From: an uncultured Eubacteriales bacterium
GTDB lineage: Bacteria; Bacillota; Clostridia; Oscillospirales; CAG-272
Direction of reading: 5' to 3'
Assembly: GCA_900552255.1 (NCBI GenBank)
Contig: URZF01000077.1
Span: forward strand, 1-7,048
DNA length: 7,048 nt
The first letter of the stretch is position 1; each line of letters starts with the position of its first letter. The position numbers and the translations under genes were made by a program. Positions 6,208 to 7,048 of the stretch are shown here, one piece after another. Under the pieces are notes generated by a model, which saw only the letters and a program-made list of their open reading frames with translations, was not told where the DNA came from and ran no database searches.

Positions 6208-7048
6208 TCACTCGTTTTCATCGTCATTCTCCGATTTCCTCGATAGATCGGACGGCTTTAAGTGCGCAAGCGGATTCTTTGAGACCGCTTCTTCCAGCTT
6301 TTTATCGCTGATATGCGTGTAGATCTGCGTGGTGCTGAGCTGCGAGTGACCGAGGATCTCTTTTAAGGCCAGCACGTCGACGCCGCCCTCCTGATACATG
6401 AGCGTCGCTGCGGTATGACGGAGCTTATGCGTCGAAAAGTGCTTGTATTCGAGCCCCGCCGCGTCGAGATATTTGTAAACGAGCCATTGGACCGTCTTGC
6501 CGCTGATGCGCTTGCCGAGCCGGGAGATAAACAGCGCATTCTTATCCTTGATGGTCTCCATGTTTTTAGCGCGGCAGTTCAGATAGGCGGTGAGCGCCTC
6601 GCGGCAGGCGTCGTTGAGATAGACGATGCGCTCCTTGTTTCCCTTTCCGACGACGCGCATCGAACGAAGCTCGCGGTCGATATCGGAAAGATTGATGCCG
6701 ACAAGCTCGGAAAGACGCATCCCGCAGTTCAAAAACAGCGTGATGATGCAAAAATCGCGTTCCTTCGTGCGGGATTCGGTGTCATCCAGTACGCTTGACA
6801 GGAGCGAAACGCTCTCGCTTTCCGTCAGATATTTGGGAAGCGAAGCCTTCCTCTTCGGCGTTTCGATATCGATCGCAGGATTTTTCTCCATGACCTTTTC
6901 CGTCGCGACCATGTACTTGAAAAAGGCTTTGAGAGCGGAAAGCTTGCGCGCGCGCGAGGCCGTCGAATTTCCGCGCTCATTTGCCGTATAAACAAGAAAT
7001 TCCAAAATATCGAGCGTTGTGACGCTTTTCACAAAATCATTGTCCACC
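6208..7048 (-). CDS. Tyrosine recombinase, XerC/XerD type, 5' end beyond window
   Basis: The frame is open to the right edge; the first possible start inside the window is GTG at 7047, giving 279 residues. Xer proteins have about 300, and the first helices of the N-terminal SAM-like DNA-binding domain are missing here (the visible part starts just before ILEFL...RARKLSALKAFFKYM), so the true start lies outside. Counting from GTG, the catalytic set is complete: R111 (GMRLSEL), K135 (GKGNKER), H207 and R210 (HKLRH), H234 (GHSQLSTT) and nucleophile Y243 (IYTHI). The enzyme cuts and rejoins DNA through a 3'-phosphotyrosine bond. It may resolve chromosome dimers at dif or be a related integrase; sequence alone does not separate XerC, XerD and stand-alone relatives. 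The C-terminus ends in an acidic tail (SENDDENE). No dif-like site or partner gene is seen. Confidence 0.92.
   Translation of the reverse strand, partial: VDNDFVKSVTTLDILEFLVYTANERGNSTASRARKLSALKAFFKYMVATEKVMEKNPAIDIETPKRKASLPKYLTESESVSLLSSVLDDTESRTKERDFCIITLFLNCGMRLSELVGINLSDIDRELRSMRVVGKGNKERIVYLNDACREALTAYLNCRAKNMETIKDKNALFISRLGKRISGKTVQWLVYKYLDAAGLEYKHFSTHKLRHTAATLMYQEGGVDVLALKEILGHSQLSTTQIYTHISDKKLEEAVSKNPLAHLKPSDLSRKSENDDENE

Noticed and set aside
5918..6211. A 97-codon minus-strand frame between the recombinase and the XhlA-like gene
   Set aside because: It runs through the promoter, inverted repeat and hairpins, has no recognisable domain, and only its last 13 codons have a strong ribosome binding site.
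5900..6322. A 140-codon plus-strand frame
   Set aside because: It overlaps the 3' end of the recombinase and the start of the XhlA-like gene antisense, and its composition follows those genes.

Overview
The window reads as ordinary chromosome from an anaerobic Firmicute, most likely class Clostridia (Oscillospiraceae/Ruminococcaceae-like). I infer this from the RimO-PgsA gene order, strong GGAGG-type ribosome binding sites, TTG/GTG starts, ATP-type PEP carboxykinase, LL-H-type holin and moderate to high GC coding DNA. No species can be named. Every supported gene lies on the minus strand, so the window is read from right to left.

Right end (7048-6208): a tyrosine recombinase of the XerC/XerD type, missing its N-terminus at the window edge, with all catalytic residues present. 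Next (6207-5935) is a gene-poor but information-dense stretch: a 13-bp palindrome, a good sigma-A-type promoter (TTTACT, 17 nt, TATAAT), an 11-bp perfect inverted repeat at the transcription start, two more strong hairpins, and a 13-codon upstream ORF that overlaps the next gene. These precede two small membrane-protein genes (5934-5330): an XhlA-like coiled-coil/membrane protein and an LL-H-type holin. A clear hairpin (5295-5322) closes this unit.

Left part (5290-1): a regulatory region with paired 8-bp repeats, a possible promoter and a GC hairpin, then pckA, cysS, rimO and pgsA with gaps of 23, 65 and 54 nt and no terminator between them. This looks like one transcription unit joining the PEP/oxaloacetate node, Cys-tRNA charging, ribosomal protein S12 methylthiolation and phosphatidylglycerol synthesis. 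The pgsA gene runs off the left edge.

I see no clearly new defence system, CRISPR array, transposon or RNA gene of known class. The part most worth a second look is the orphan holin pair with its own promoter, structured leader and terminator, outside any recognisable prophage and beside a recombinase. Its function is not shown by the sequence.
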